From contig NZ_JAEVFI010000032.1 of the NCBI RefSeq assembly GCF_019303495.1, forward strand, positions 66,814 to 130,813: DNA of 64,000 nt. The letters run 5' to 3'. The notes beneath the pieces are model-generated. The model searched no databases. It was not told where the DNA came from and was given only the letters and a program-made list of their open reading frames with translations. This document shows, in pieces, positions 43,326-52,192 of the stretch. The stretch is from Streptomyces sp. JJ66 (GTDB lineage: Bacteria > Actinomycetota > Actinomycetes > Streptomycetales > Streptomycetaceae). Both the position numbers and the translations under genes were made by a program. The number at the start of each line of letters is the position of its first letter. The first letter of the stretch is position 1.

Positions 43326-44036
43326 TCAGCCCGCGAGGTCGATCTGCTCGCCGGTGAAGTTGACCTCGACGCCGTCCGGGGTGGCCTCGATGCCGGTCAG
43401 CTCGACGCCCGGGGGCAGGCCGTTGATCTGCCGGGTGTAGTCGATCCGCTCGCGGATGAACCCTTCAACCCCCGGGATCTCCTGGCCCGGCACGGACTCC
43501 GCGTACAGCTTGATCGTGTCGCCGTTCTCCACGCTCAGCGCGGACGTCGTGGTGCCCTCGATCGTCCGGCCCAGGAACGGCACCTGCACCTGCCCGGTGA
43601 CCTGCACCTTCGGCTCGCCCTCCGCGGTCTCACCGCCGTAGGCGATGGACACGCCCTCCGCGGCCGCCTCGGTGAGCGCCTCGTAGGTGAGGTACGCCGT
43701 GCCCGTCGCCTTGGCGGCGACGCCACCGCTGTAACTGTCGTTGAGCGTGATGTCGCGGGCTTTCACGTCGAACTCGTTCACCTGGAGCGTCTGGCCCTCG
43801 CCGGAGGCGGTGACGCCGTTGAGCGTGATGTCCACCGACTCCAGTTCCCTGTCCGCCAGCTGGGTGAGGAACGGGAAGCCGTTGATCGTCACCTCGGCGT
43901 CCTCGGCGCCACCCCGCGCGGTGCGGGCGCGGTCGGCCAGCTTCCCCTCCGCGTAGTTCACCGCCAGCCGGTCCGCGGCGACGAACAGCCCGCCGACGAT
44001 CAGCAGGAGGATGAGCATGGTCCGGACTATGCGCAT
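43326..44036 (-). CDS. LmeA-like phospholipid-binding protein (DUF2993)
   Basis: 236 aa. One N-terminal membrane anchor or signal (TMLILLLIVGGLFVAADRLA) is followed by a DUF2993 domain with INGFPFLTQLADRELESVDI, a motif of LmeA, which binds phospholipid and helps lipomannan maturation in mycobacteria. Streptomyces makes related glycolipids, so an envelope role is likely but unproven. Stands alone, transcribed toward the leader peptide region. Confidence 0.87.
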   Translation of the reverse strand: MRIVRTMLILLLIVGGLFVAADRLAVNYAEGKLADRARTARGGAEDAEVTINGFPFLTQLADRELESVDITLNGVTASGEGQTLQVNEFDVKARDITLNDSYSGGVAAKATGTAYLTYEALTEAAAEGVSIAYGGETAEGEPKVQVTGQVQVPFLGRTIEGTTTSALSVENGDTIKLYAESVPGQEIPGVEGFIRERIDYTRQINGLPPGVELTGIEATPDGVEVNFTGEQIDLAG

Positions 44037-44115
44037 GGTCTTCGGCCCCCAGATCGACTGCCGATGATCCTAACGGCGCGGTAACGGCGCGGGACGGCCC
44101 GGCCCCACCGGAGCA

Positions 44116-45147
44116 TCAGGCCGCCAGCCGGGCCAGCACGTAGACGGCCGGTGCGGCCAGCGCCAGCGGCAGCGCCACCCCGGCCGTCAGGTGCACGAAC
44201 CGCGACGGCCAGTCGTAGCTCGCCGCGCGCAGGCCGACCAGCGCGCACCCGCCCGCCACCACGCCCACGAGGGCCCCGGCTCCGGCACCCGCCAGCGCGC
44301 CCAGCGCCACGGCGTCCGCCCCGGCCAGCAGGGCCGCACCCGCCCCGGCGCCCGCCCCGGCGGCGAGCGCCAGCACGACCGACACCGGACCCGGCAGCGG
44401 CACCGCCCGCACCGCCGTGGCCGCCCCCACGGCGAGCGCGCCCACGGTCACCACGCCGGCGGCGTGTTCGGCGGCGGCGAGGAAACCGGCCGCCAGCACC
44501 GCCAGCACGGTGGCCGCGACCCCGGCCGTCAGCGCGTACAGCCGTTCCTCCGGCTTGCCGCGATGGCGCAGCTGGAGCAGCAGCACCAGCAGCATCCAGA
44601 AGCCGAGCGCGCCCAGCAGCGCCGTCGCGGTGTGCGCGCGGCCCACGCCGAGCAGGGCGGCGTCGGCCGCCACGCCCGCCAGGAACGCCAGCGCGATGCC
44701 CTGCCGCGCGGGCCACATGCCGTTCAGCCGGTACCAGCCCGCGGCCGTCACCGCCTGGAGCACGACGAGCGGCACCACGAGCGCGAACCGGCCCAGCGGC
44801 GCGGTAACAGCGAGGGTGGCGGCCAGGACGAGGGTGAGCCCGGCGGGCAGGGGCCCCGGGGGGATGACGGGGTTGCCGACGCGTTCGGCGACGCCGCCCG
44901 GGCCGTGCACGGAGCGGCCCGCGCGGCGTCGGCCCCGGGCGCGCTTGGCCTGCGGTGGCACGGTCGCCGCCGGTGCGGCGGGGGTCGGCGAGACCGCTGC
45001 GGGGGGTGCCGCTGCCGGGGGTGCCGCTGCCGGGGGCGCGGGGACCGGTGCGGGGACCGACGCGGGGGGTGGCGCCGACGGCTGCGGCGGCTGTGGCTGC
45101 CCGCGGTGGCCGTGCGGGTGGTGCGGGTGGTGCGGTGCGCTGCTCAC
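44116..45147 (-). CDS. Polytopic membrane protein of unknown function
   Basis: 343 aa. A cytosolic Pro/Ala/His tail (about 1-95, PHHPHHPHGHRG then repeated AAPPAA) precedes eight or more membrane helices (for example LTLVLAATLAVTAPLG, ALLGALGFWMLLVLLLQL). No family is recognised with confidence; the overall look is of a streptomycete integral membrane protein. The GTG overlaps the MoaD-like stop (GTGA), so the two are coupled. Confidence 0.75.
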   Translation of the reverse strand: MSSAPHHPHHPHGHRGQPQPPQPSAPPPASVPAPVPAPPAAAPPAAAPPAAVSPTPAAPAATVPPQAKRARGRRRAGRSVHGPGGVAERVGNPVIPPGPLPAGLTLVLAATLAVTAPLGRFALVVPLVVLQAVTAAGWYRLNGMWPARQGIALAFLAGVAADAALLGVGRAHTATALLGALGFWMLLVLLLQLRHRGKPEERLYALTAGVAATVLAVLAAGFLAAAEHAAGVVTVGALAVGAATAVRAVPLPGPVSVVLALAAGAGAGAGAALLAGADAVALGALAGAGAGALVGVVAGGCALVGLRAASYDWPSRFVHLTAGVALPLALAAPAVYVLARLAA

Positions 45148-45413
45148 CGGGCGCCTCCGGCGAAGGGCGGGAGCACCTCGATCGAGCCGCCCTGCGACAG
45201 CCGCACCGCCTCGTGGGCGCGGGTGCCGACCGGGTCGCCGTCCACCAGGAACGAGCAGCGCTGGAGCACGCGGGCGAACTCCGGGCGGGCGGTGTGCCGG
45301 GCCCGGGCGGTCTCCAGGGCCTCGGCCAGCGTGGCCGCCTCGTACCCCTCCTCCGCGACTCCGGCCGCGGCCTTCGCCGCCGCCCAGTAGCGGATCGTTC
45401 CCTGTACGGCCAT
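45144..45413 (-). CDS. MoaD/ThiS-family small sulfur carrier-like protein
   Basis: 89-aa beta-grasp protein (GTIRYWAAAKAAAGVAEE ... FLVDGDPVGT ... SIEVLPPFAGGAR). MoaD and ThiS need a C-terminal Gly-Gly for thiocarboxylation; here Ala-Arg follow it, so activity would need trimming or the protein has another role. It is translationally coupled to the downstream membrane protein, not to molybdopterin genes. Divergent from glnR. Confidence 0.85.
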   Translation of the reverse strand: MAVQGTIRYWAAAKAAAGVAEEGYEAATLAEALETARARHTARPEFARVLQRCSFLVDGDPVGTRAHEAVRLSQGGSIEVLPPFAGGAR

Positions 45414-45496
45414 GTAGCGACTCCCACCGCGACGAGCTTGTGCGTGCGTCCATCATGCCGCGCGGGCGGGGGTGCGCGGTGTGTGCCCCGGCTGTG

Positions 45497-45550
45497 CCCC
45501 TCCCCGGAACCCGGGAGTTGAGCACCCCCGGGTTTCGGGGAAGGGAGGGG
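45497..45550. repeat. Long imperfect inverted repeat in the moaD/glnR gap
   Basis: CCCCTCCCCGGAACCCGGG (45497-45515) pairs with most of 45527-45550, with one mismatch and an AA bulge. It lies mid-gap between divergent genes, so a simple terminator role is not obvious. The 306-bp gap holds no gene. Confidence 0.6.
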
Positions 45551-45615
45551 CGGGACACCGCGTGGTGTACATCGCACTACGGTCAGGCGCCTGTGTCGGC
45601 TATCCTCGTGCGGGT

Positions 45616-45647
45616 AAGGACTCGGGCAATGTCGCCTTCGAGTCCTT
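45616..45647 (+). promoter_or_regulatory. glnR leader hairpin
   Basis: AAGGACTCG (45616-45624) pairs with CGAGTCCTT (45639-45647), followed by TCGTGTTT. It lies downstream of a possible TATCCT -10 (about 45600-45605), so it would be in the glnR 5' leader. Confidence 0.5.
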
Positions 45648-45719
45648 TCGTGTTTGAGGGCGGCCCTCACCGCAGGCGCCGCCCCCGCCCTCGATGGGAC
45701 CGAGGAAGGACTCACCGTC

Positions 45720-46520
45720 ATGAGCTCGCTTCTCCTCCTGACCAACGCTCTCCAGCCGTCCGCCGAAGTGCTGCCCGCGCTCGGGCTGCTGCTGCACAAT
45801 GTGCGCGTCGCCCCCGCTGAGGGCCCCGCACTCGTCAACACGCCAGGCGCCGACGTCATCCTGATCGACGGGCGGCGTGACCTGCCGCAGGTGCGCTCGC
45901 TGTGCCAGCTGCTGCACTCCACCGGGCCCGGCTGCCCTCTGGTGCTGATCGTGACGGAGGGCGGCCTCGCGGCGGTCACCGCCGAGTGGGGCGTGGACGA
46001 CGTACTCCTGGACACCGCGGGCCCGGCCGAGGTGGAGGCGCGGCTGCGGCTGGCGCTGGGGCGGCAGCAGCTCACCGTGGACGACAGCCCGATGGAGATC
46101 CGTACCGGCGATCTCTCGGTGGACGAGGCGACGTACAGCGCCAAGCTCAAGGGCCGGGTGCTGGACCTGACCTTCAAGGAGTTCGAACTGCTGAAGTACC
46201 TGGCCCAGCACCCGGGCCGGGTCTTCACCCGCGCGCAGCTGCTCCAGGAGGTGTGGGGCTACGACTACTTCGGCGGCACCCGCACGGTGGACGTGCACGT
46301 GCGGCGGCTGCGCGCGAAGCTCGGCCCGGAGCACGAGTCGCTGATCGGCACGGTGCGCAACGTCGGCTACCGGTTCGTGATGCCGGAGAAGAAGGCGGGC
46401 AAGGGGGAGCAGAAGGGCGAGCGCGAGGACAGCGGCGGCGAGGCGGGGACAAGCGTGGCCGAGGAGGCCGAGCGGGTCGCCAAGAAGGCGGCGGACGCGG
46501 GCCGGGGCGGACGCCGGTGA
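45720..46520 (+). CDS. glnR: Global nitrogen regulator GlnR
   Basis: OmpR-type regulator controlling glutamine synthetase, ammonium transport and nitrite reductase genes in Streptomyces. Residues 1-120 form an atypical receiver (SSLLLLTNALQPSAEVLPAL; Asp50 in VILIDG), known to work without a partner kinase. The winged helix is about 135-225 (LTFKEFELLKYLAQHPGRVF, RTVDVHVRRLRAKLG). The C-terminal 40 residues are Lys/Glu-rich. The ATG at 45720 follows GGAAGGA. The near-identity to known GlnR is recognised from memory. Confidence 0.95.
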   Translation: MSSLLLLTNALQPSAEVLPALGLLLHNVRVAPAEGPALVNTPGADVILIDGRRDLPQVRSLCQLLHSTGPGCPLVLIVTEGGLAAVTAEWGVDDVLLDTAGPAEVEARLRLALGRQQLTVDDSPMEIRTGDLSVDEATYSAKLKGRVLDLTFKEFELLKYLAQHPGRVFTRAQLLQEVWGYDYFGGTRTVDVHVRRLRAKLGPEHESLIGTVRNVGYRFVMPEKKAGKGEQKGEREDSGGEAGTSVAEEAERVAKKAADAGRGGRR

Positions 46521-46619
46521 GCTGGCAGTGAACCATGAGCGCGCGGGCGGTGACCGTCCGCGCGAGAACGGTACCGGGGCGTGACCCGGGTGCCGGTCCC
46601 CCCGCGTAGACTGCCCGCC

Positions 46620-47642
46620 GTGGCGAAGGTGACGCGAGACGACGTGGCACGGCTGGCGGGTACCTCGACCGCCGTCGTGAGCTATGTGATCAACAACGGT
46701 CCCCGGCCGGTCGCTCCCGCCACCCGGGAGCGGGTGCTCGCGGCGATCAAGGACCTGGGGTACCGGCCCGACCGCGTCGCCCAGGCCATGGCTTCCCGGC
46801 GTACCGATCTCATAGGCATGATCGTCCCCGACGCGCGGCAGCCGTTCTTCGCGGAGATGGCGCACGCCGTCGAACGCGCGGCGGCCGAGCGCGGGAAGAT
46901 GGTGCTCGTCGGCAACTCGGACTACCTCGACGAGCGCGAGGTGCACTACCTGCGGGCGTTCCTCGGGATGCGGGTCTCGGGCCTGATCCTGGTCAGCCAG
47001 GGCCCGAGCGAGCGCGCGGCGGCCGAGATCGAGGCGTGGGACGCGCGCGTGGTGCTGCTGCACCGGCGTCCGGAGGCGATCGAGGACGTCGCCGTGGTGA
47101 CGGACGACGTCGGCGGTGCGCAGCTGGCCACCCGGCACCTGCTGGAGCACGGCCACCCCTACGTGGCCTGTCTGGGCGGTGTGGAGTCCACGCCGGTGGT
47201 CGGCGACCCGGTCACCGACCACGTGGAGGGCTGGCGCCGGGCGATGCGGGAAGCTGGTCACGCCACCGAGGGGCGGCTCTTCCAGGCGCCCTACAACCGC
47301 TACGACGCCTACGAGGTGGCGCTGAAGCTGCTGGCCGGTCCCGACCGTCCGCCCGCGATCATCTGCGCGACGGACGACCAGGCGATCGGCGTGCTGCGCG
47401 CGGCCCGCGAACTGCGCGTGGACGTGCCCGGCGAGCTGGCGGTCGCCGGTTTCGACGACGTCAAGGAGGCGGCGCTCACGGACCCGCCGCTGACGACGGT
47501 CGCCTCCGACCGCCCCGGCATGGCCCGGGCGGCGGTGGATCTCGTGCTGGACGATTCCGTGCGCACCACGGGCTCGCGCCGCGAGCGGCTGCGTCAGTTC
47601 CCCTCCGCCCTGGTGGTGCGCCGCAGCTGCGGCTGCGGCTGA
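46620..47642 (+). CDS. LacI-family transcriptional regulator
   Basis: 340 aa. LacI helix-turn-helix at the very start (VTRDDVARLAGTSTAVVSYV) with the hinge following, then a periplasmic-binding-like sensor (IGMIVPDARQPFFAEM, IICATDDQAIGVLRAA, VAGFDDVKEA). TAGACT (46607-46612) ends 7 nt before the GTG at 46620, which fixes the start as leaderless. No sugar operon is adjacent; the ligand is unknown. It ends in a Cys-containing SCGCG tail. Confidence 0.9.
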   Translation: MAKVTRDDVARLAGTSTAVVSYVINNGPRPVAPATRERVLAAIKDLGYRPDRVAQAMASRRTDLIGMIVPDARQPFFAEMAHAVERAAAERGKMVLVGNSDYLDEREVHYLRAFLGMRVSGLILVSQGPSERAAAEIEAWDARVVLLHRRPEAIEDVAVVTDDVGGAQLATRHLLEHGHPYVACLGGVESTPVVGDPVTDHVEGWRRAMREAGHATEGRLFQAPYNRYDAYEVALKLLAGPDRPPAIICATDDQAIGVLRAARELRVDVPGELAVAGFDDVKEAALTDPPLTTVASDRPGMARAAVDLVLDDSVRTTGSRRERLRQFPSALVVRRSCGCG

Positions 47643-47740
47643 CGCCGCGCCCGCCCGCGCCGTGGCCGTGCCCCCGGGCCGGGGCCGTGCCCGCGCGGGC
47701 CGATATGGCTCGTCGCCTCCCCACGCGTGCCGGTTCCGGG

Positions 47741-48226
47741 TCAGGAGCGGGTCGCTCCGGGTGAGCAGTTCCCCGCCGTCAGCCCGCGGCAGCCCGGGCC
47801 CGCCTCGGCGGCGACGTCGCGCGGGTTGATCAGCGCGCAGCGGTCGAGGGTGAGGCAGCCACAGCCGATGCAGTCGTCCAGGTCGTCCCGCAGCTCGGTC
47901 AGCTGCTTGATCCGCAGGTTCAAATCCTCCCGCCAGCACTCGGAGAGCCGGGCCCAGTCGGCGCGGCTGGGAGTGCGGTTCTCCGGCAGGAGAGCCAGCG
48001 CCGCGCGAATGTGCTCCAGCGAGATGCCCACGCGCTGGGAGGCGCGGATGAACGCGACCCGGCGCAGCGTCTCGCGCGTGTAGCGGCGCTGGTTGCCGCT
48101 GGTGCGGCGGGAGTGGATCAGCCCGTTGCGCTCGTAGAACCGCAGGGCGGAGGTGGCCACGCCGCTGCGCGCGGCCACCTCGCCGACGGTCAGCTCGTGC
48201 TGCTTCCAGGACGGTGGGGTCGTCAT
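47741..48226 (-). CDS. soxR: Redox-sensing MerR regulator SoxR
   Basis: 161 aa. MerR helix-turn-helix (LTVGEVAARSGVATSALRFY) followed by a dimer helix and the [2Fe-2S] site CX2CXCX5C at Cys119, Cys122, Cys124 and Cys130. In Streptomyces SoxR responds to redox-active compounds such as its own antibiotics and activates a small regulon. It is divergent from an FMN reductase; a near-palindromic operator lies between. Confidence 0.95.
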   Translation of the reverse strand: MTTPPSWKQHELTVGEVAARSGVATSALRFYERNGLIHSRRTSGNQRRYTRETLRRVAFIRASQRVGISLEHIRAALALLPENRTPSRADWARLSECWREDLNLRIKQLTELRDDLDDCIGCGCLTLDRCALINPRDVAAEAGPGCRGLTAGNCSPGATRS

Positions 48227-48241
48227 GCGTCCCACCGTAGC

Positions 48242-48264
48242 TTGACATGAACTTAAGTTGAAGT
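48242..48264. promoter_or_regulatory. SoxR box and promoter of the FMN reductase
   Basis: TTGACA (48242-48247) is a consensus -35, followed by TGAACTTAAGTTGA (48248-48261) with an exact AACTTAAGTT palindrome core, in the spacer where MerR-family activators bind. Confidence 0.65.
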
Positions 48265-48320
48265 ACGAGGCTCGGCGCAGCGGCCGGTGAAGGCCCGGCC
48301 GCCCGACCAAGGGAGCCACC

Positions 48321-48935
48321 ATGCCCGCGCCGCCCGTGCTGTCCGCCGTCACCCCGCTGCGTCTCGCCATGCTCACCGGAAGTGTCCGCGAGGGCCGCTT
48401 CGGACCGACCGTCACCCGCTGGTTCGCCGAACAGGCCCGCGAGTACGGGGCGTTCGACGTGGACGTCATCGACATCGCCGACTATCCGCTGCCGCTGGTG
48501 ATGCCCGGCTGGGGCGGCGCCACGGACGCTGCCACCGCACGTCACCACCAGGAGCTGGGCGGCCGGCTGGCGCGGGCCGACGCTTTCGTGGTCGTCACCC
48601 CGGAGTACAACCACAGCTTTCCGGCCGCCCTGAAGAACGCGGTTGACTGGTACCGGCAGGAGTGGGAGGCCAAACCCGTCGGCCTGGTCTCCTACGGCGG
48701 GCAGGGCGGCGGGATTCGCGCGGCCGAGCACCTGCGGCAGGTGTTCGCGGAGATGCACGCCCTCACCGTGCGCGACGCGCTGAGCTTCCCGAACGCCTGG
48801 GACATCTTCGGCGACGACGGACGGCCCCGGGACGCCGAGGCCGCGAGCACCGCCGCCAAGGGCATGCTGGACCAACTGGACTGGTGGGCGGAGGCGTTGG
48901 CCGAGGCCCGCGTCAAGCGCCCGTACGGCGCCTGA
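48321..48935 (+). CDS. NAD(P)H-dependent FMN reductase
   Basis: Flavodoxin-like fold reductase, 204 aa: LTGSVREGRFGPTVTRWF is the phosphate loop, TPEYNHSFPAALKNAVDW the FMN site, and VSYGGQGGG the later loop. Such enzymes reduce flavins or quinones using NAD(P)H and are typical SoxR targets in Streptomyces. GGGAG precedes the ATG. Divergent from soxR with the operator between them. Confidence 0.92.
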   Translation: MPAPPVLSAVTPLRLAMLTGSVREGRFGPTVTRWFAEQAREYGAFDVDVIDIADYPLPLVMPGWGGATDAATARHHQELGGRLARADAFVVVTPEYNHSFPAALKNAVDWYRQEWEAKPVGLVSYGGQGGGIRAAEHLRQVFAEMHALTVRDALSFPNAWDIFGDDGRPRDAEAASTAAKGMLDQLDWWAEALAEARVKRPYGA

Positions 48936-48976
48936 CGCCCGCCGCCCCCCGTGTGCGCTGGGCGGACGGCGGGCGT
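48935..48976. terminator. Bidirectional terminator hairpin
   Basis: ACGCCCGCCG (48935-48944) pairs exactly with CGGCGGGCGT (48967-48976) between convergent genes. Confidence 0.7.
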
Positions 48977-49007
48977 CCCGGAGAAGCGGGCGCGTCCCGG
49001 TGTGGGG

Positions 49008-50909
49008 TCAGCGGACGACGGTGATGCGGTCCGCGGCCGGGGCGTCCAGCGGGGTGTCGGCGGAGGAGTGGGCGCGCAGGTACTCCTCCAGCGCGCGCAG
49101 GTCGCCGCCGCCCACCAGCGGGTCGGTGCCCTCGGCCAGCGTCGGGAAGCCGTCACCCCCGCCGGCGAGGAAGGAGTTGACGGCGACCCGGTAGACGCGG
49201 TCCGCCGCCAGCGGCGCACCGTGCAGCCGCACCGAGTCGGCGACGACCCGGTCGGCACCGGTACGCGTCAGGTCCAGGGTGTAGGTGAACCCGTCCGAGA
49301 CCTGGAGGATCTTCGGCGACGCCGCGTTCGCCCCGCTCACCTGCTCGCGCAGCACGTCCAGCAGCTGCCCGCCGGTCAGCGACACGACGTTGACCGTGTT
49401 GGCGAACGGCTGGACGGTGTAGCCCTCGGCGTAGGTCACCACGCCGTCGCCCTCACCCCCGGAGGCCGCGTAGGTGAGGTCGGCGCGGATGCCGCCGGGG
49501 TTCATCAGCGCCAGTTCGGCCGCCTCGTCCTGGGTGCGGGCGTGGGCGAGCTGCGCGTCGGCGACGAGATCACCCAGTGGTGTCTCCGGCAGCGAGCGGT
49601 CCGCGGTGATGTCCTCGGAGACGTACCCGATCGGGCGGTTCGCGACCGGCGCGGCCAGCTCCTGCCACCGGTCGATGAGCCGGGTCAGGTCCGGCGCCCG
49701 TGGCTGCTCGCGGTGGACGACGTGGTTGGTGCCGCTCACCGAGGCGCGCACGATGTCCCGCCGGGCCCGGTCGTAGGTCATCTCCAGCTCGGTGAACAGG
49801 CGGCCGTAGGACGCGGCCGACGTCACCAGGCGGTCGTTGCCCTCCGGGTCCGGCAGGCCGCACACGTACGGCTGGTGCGTGTGGCCGGTGACCAGCGCGT
49901 CCACGCCCGCGTCCGTCCGCGCCGCGATGTCCACGATCGGGCCGGAGACACCGCCGCCGGACGCGTCACAGTCGGCGTTGTAGGCCGGATTCGCCGGGTA
50001 GCCGCCCTCGTGGACGAGCGCGATCACGGCGTGCACGCCCTTGCGCCGCAGCTCCTCGGTGTACTTGTTGATCGTCTCGGCCTCGTCGAGGAACGTCAGC
50101 CCTTCGATGCCCTCGGCGGAGACGAGGTTCGCGGTGCCCTCCAGCGTGACGCCGATGAAGCCGACCTTCACCCCCCGCTCCTTGACCACCGTGTACGGCT
50201 TCAGCAGCGGCTTGCCGGTCTGCTCGCTGACGACGTTGGCGGCCAGGAGCGGGAATTCCGCACCGCCGAAGCCGCGCTCGCCGTAGCAGCCGTCAGCCGG
50301 GTGGCAGCCGCCGCGCTGGAGCCGTAGCAGCTCCTGTTGCCCCTCGTCGAACTCGTGGTTGCCGACGCCCACGACATCCATGTCGAGCGCGTTCATCGCC
50401 TCGATCGTTGGCTCGTCGTGGAACAGGCCGGACAGCAGCGGGCTCGCGCCCACGACGTCACCGGCCGCGACCGTGACCGAGCGGCGCTCGCCCGCGCGGG
50501 CCTTACGCAGCGCCGTGGCCAGGTACTCCACGCCGCCGGCCGGGACCGCCTCGGTGGTGCCGTCCGGGTGCTCGTGGGTGACGGTGCCGCTGGAGCCGGC
50601 AGGCGGCTGAAGGTGGCCGTGGAAGTCGTTGATGGCCAGCACCTGAAGGTCCACCATGCGGCCCGGGTAGTGGCCGGTGCCGGGGCCGGTCCCGGTGCTG
50701 TGGCCGGTTCCGGGGCGCTCGGGCGCGGCCTGGGCGGCGGGTGGCAGGGCGGCCGCGCCGAGGGCGAGGCTGGCGGCCAGCCCCGTCGCGACGGCGGCGA
50801 AACGGCGCGAGTACCGCCGTCCGCGCAGGCGCTGTGCCGCGCGTGTGTGTGACGTTCGCGGCAGGTGTGACGTGTGTGGCGCTTCTGGTACTTCCGATAC
50901 TTCCGACAT
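49008..50909 (-). CDS. Secreted bifunctional metallophosphatase/5'-nucleotidase
   Basis: 633 aa. A basic N-terminus with signal core (FAAVATGLAASLALGAAAL) indicates export. The metallophosphoesterase domain has NDFHGHL, VGVGNHEFDEG and GHTHQPYVCG. The C-terminal 5'-nucleotidase domain includes NPGGIRADLTYA and FANTVNVVSLTGGQLLDVL. It likely scavenges phosphate and nucleosides outside the cell. Start at 50909 is supported by GGAGGGG 9 nt upstream. Divergent from mshD. Confidence 0.93.
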   Translation of the reverse strand: MSEVSEVPEAPHTSHLPRTSHTRAAQRLRGRRYSRRFAAVATGLAASLALGAAALPPAAQAAPERPGTGHSTGTGPGTGHYPGRMVDLQVLAINDFHGHLQPPAGSSGTVTHEHPDGTTEAVPAGGVEYLATALRKARAGERRSVTVAAGDVVGASPLLSGLFHDEPTIEAMNALDMDVVGVGNHEFDEGQQELLRLQRGGCHPADGCYGERGFGGAEFPLLAANVVSEQTGKPLLKPYTVVKERGVKVGFIGVTLEGTANLVSAEGIEGLTFLDEAETINKYTEELRRKGVHAVIALVHEGGYPANPAYNADCDASGGGVSGPIVDIAARTDAGVDALVTGHTHQPYVCGLPDPEGNDRLVTSAASYGRLFTELEMTYDRARRDIVRASVSGTNHVVHREQPRAPDLTRLIDRWQELAAPVANRPIGYVSEDITADRSLPETPLGDLVADAQLAHARTQDEAAELALMNPGGIRADLTYAASGGEGDGVVTYAEGYTVQPFANTVNVVSLTGGQLLDVLREQVSGANAASPKILQVSDGFTYTLDLTRTGADRVVADSVRLHGAPLAADRVYRVAVNSFLAGGGDGFPTLAEGTDPLVGGGDLRALEEYLRAHSSADTPLDAPAADRITVVR

Positions 50910-51028
50910 GACGTTTTTCCCCTCCGAAGCCAGTGAGAGCAGACGGCAGCCTACGGTCAACGCGCGTAGCCCGTCAGGAGTCGTGCGGTAACCACAAGGT
51001 GGCGATCAGCGGGCGTAGGCTCTGCGGC

Positions 51029-51934
51029 ATGAGCGACGTGGTGGTGACCGACCGGGTGTCCGACGAGGTCGTGGGGGAGGCGCTGGTGCTCATCGACGCC
51101 GCCGCCCGGACCGACGGCCAGTCAGCCGTCTCCGAACAGGGCCGGCTCCAGCTGCGCGGAGGCCACCGGCCGGGCGTCACGCACTTCCTGATCCGCTCCG
51201 GCGGCGAACTCGTCGGCTACGGCCAGCTGGAGGACACCGACCCGGTGGAGGCACCGGCCGGTGAACTGGTCGTCCACCCCGCACACCGTGGCCGTGGCTA
51301 CGGCCGCGCGCTGGGCCTGGCCCTGCTGCACACCTCCGGGCGCCGGCTGCGCCTGTGGGCCCACGGCGGTCACGCCGCCGCCCGCCACCTCGCGCAGACC
51401 CTCGGCCTGACCCTGTTCCGCGAGCTGCGCCAGCTGCGCATGCCGCTGCGCGCGGACGCCCTGCCGCAGGTGACACTCCCCGAGGGCGTCGCCCTGCGCA
51501 CCTTCGTCCCCGGCAAGGACGACGCCGCCTGGCTCGACGCCAACGCCGCCGCCTTCGCCCACCACCCGGAACAGGGCACGCTCACCCAGCGTGACCTCGA
51601 CGCCCGCAAGGCCGAGCCCTGGTTCGACGCCGACGGCTTCTTCCTCGCCGTCGCGGGCGACGACCCCGAGCGCATCGTCGGCTTCCACTGGACCAAGGTG
51701 CACGAGGCCGAACAGCTCGGCGAGGTGTACGTCCTCGGCGTCATCCCCGGCCACCAGGGCGGCGGACTCGGGCGCGCCCTGACCACCACCGGGCTGCGCC
51801 ACCTCGCCGAGGCCCGCCGCATGCCCACCGCGATGCTCTACGTGGACGCCGACAACACCCCGGCCGTGACCGTCTACGAACGCCTCGGCTTCCGCACCCA
51901 CGCGGTGGACCTGATGTACCGCACCGAGACGTGA
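51029..51934 (+). CDS. mshD: Mycothiol synthase
   Basis: Acetylates Cys-GlcN-inositol to give mycothiol, the main actinobacterial thiol. Two tandem GNAT domains: the first with VVHPAHRGRGYGRALGLALL near residue 85, the second with LGVIPGHQGGGLGRALT near 240, the catalytic acetyl-CoA loop. Length (301 aa) is standard. TAGGCT (51016-51021) ends 7 nt before the ATG, implying a leaderless mRNA. mshA, the first pathway gene, is about 7 kb away in the same window. Confidence 0.93.
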   Translation: MSDVVVTDRVSDEVVGEALVLIDAAARTDGQSAVSEQGRLQLRGGHRPGVTHFLIRSGGELVGYGQLEDTDPVEAPAGELVVHPAHRGRGYGRALGLALLHTSGRRLRLWAHGGHAAARHLAQTLGLTLFRELRQLRMPLRADALPQVTLPEGVALRTFVPGKDDAAWLDANAAAFAHHPEQGTLTQRDLDARKAEPWFDADGFFLAVAGDDPERIVGFHWTKVHEAEQLGEVYVLGVIPGHQGGGLGRALTTTGLRHLAEARRMPTAMLYVDADNTPAVTVYERLGFRTHAVDLMYRTET

Positions 51935-51972
51935 CACACCGTGCCCGTCGGCTGCCGCTGGGGGGTGCGGGC

Positions 51973-51989
51973 TCCGGGGCTGAACCCCG
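51973..51989. terminator. mshD terminator hairpin
   Basis: CCGGGG-CTGAA-CCCCGG just after the mshD stop. The rest of the 258-bp gap to ppk shows nothing recognisable. Confidence 0.6.
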
Positions 51990-52192
51990 GCCGGTCACGG
52001 GTGGCGGTGGGTGCGCGCAGCCGGGGCATCGCCTGCGCGCCATGTGGGTGTAACCGCTGATTCAGACTCGGTTGCGAGTATCGCGGGGTGCAGCGCGCCG
52101 GAGGAGAAGTTTCGCAGGCGGTCGCCGTGCCCGGGTGGCGGGTGCGTCCGGCCGACGAGCCCGGCCTGCGCGAAGAGCGGAACAATGGGGGA

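Noticed and set aside
45600..48875. 1091-codon minus-strand open frame across glnR, LacI and soxR
   Set aside because: Antisense to three well-supported genes with recognisable domains; its own translation has no recognisable domain.
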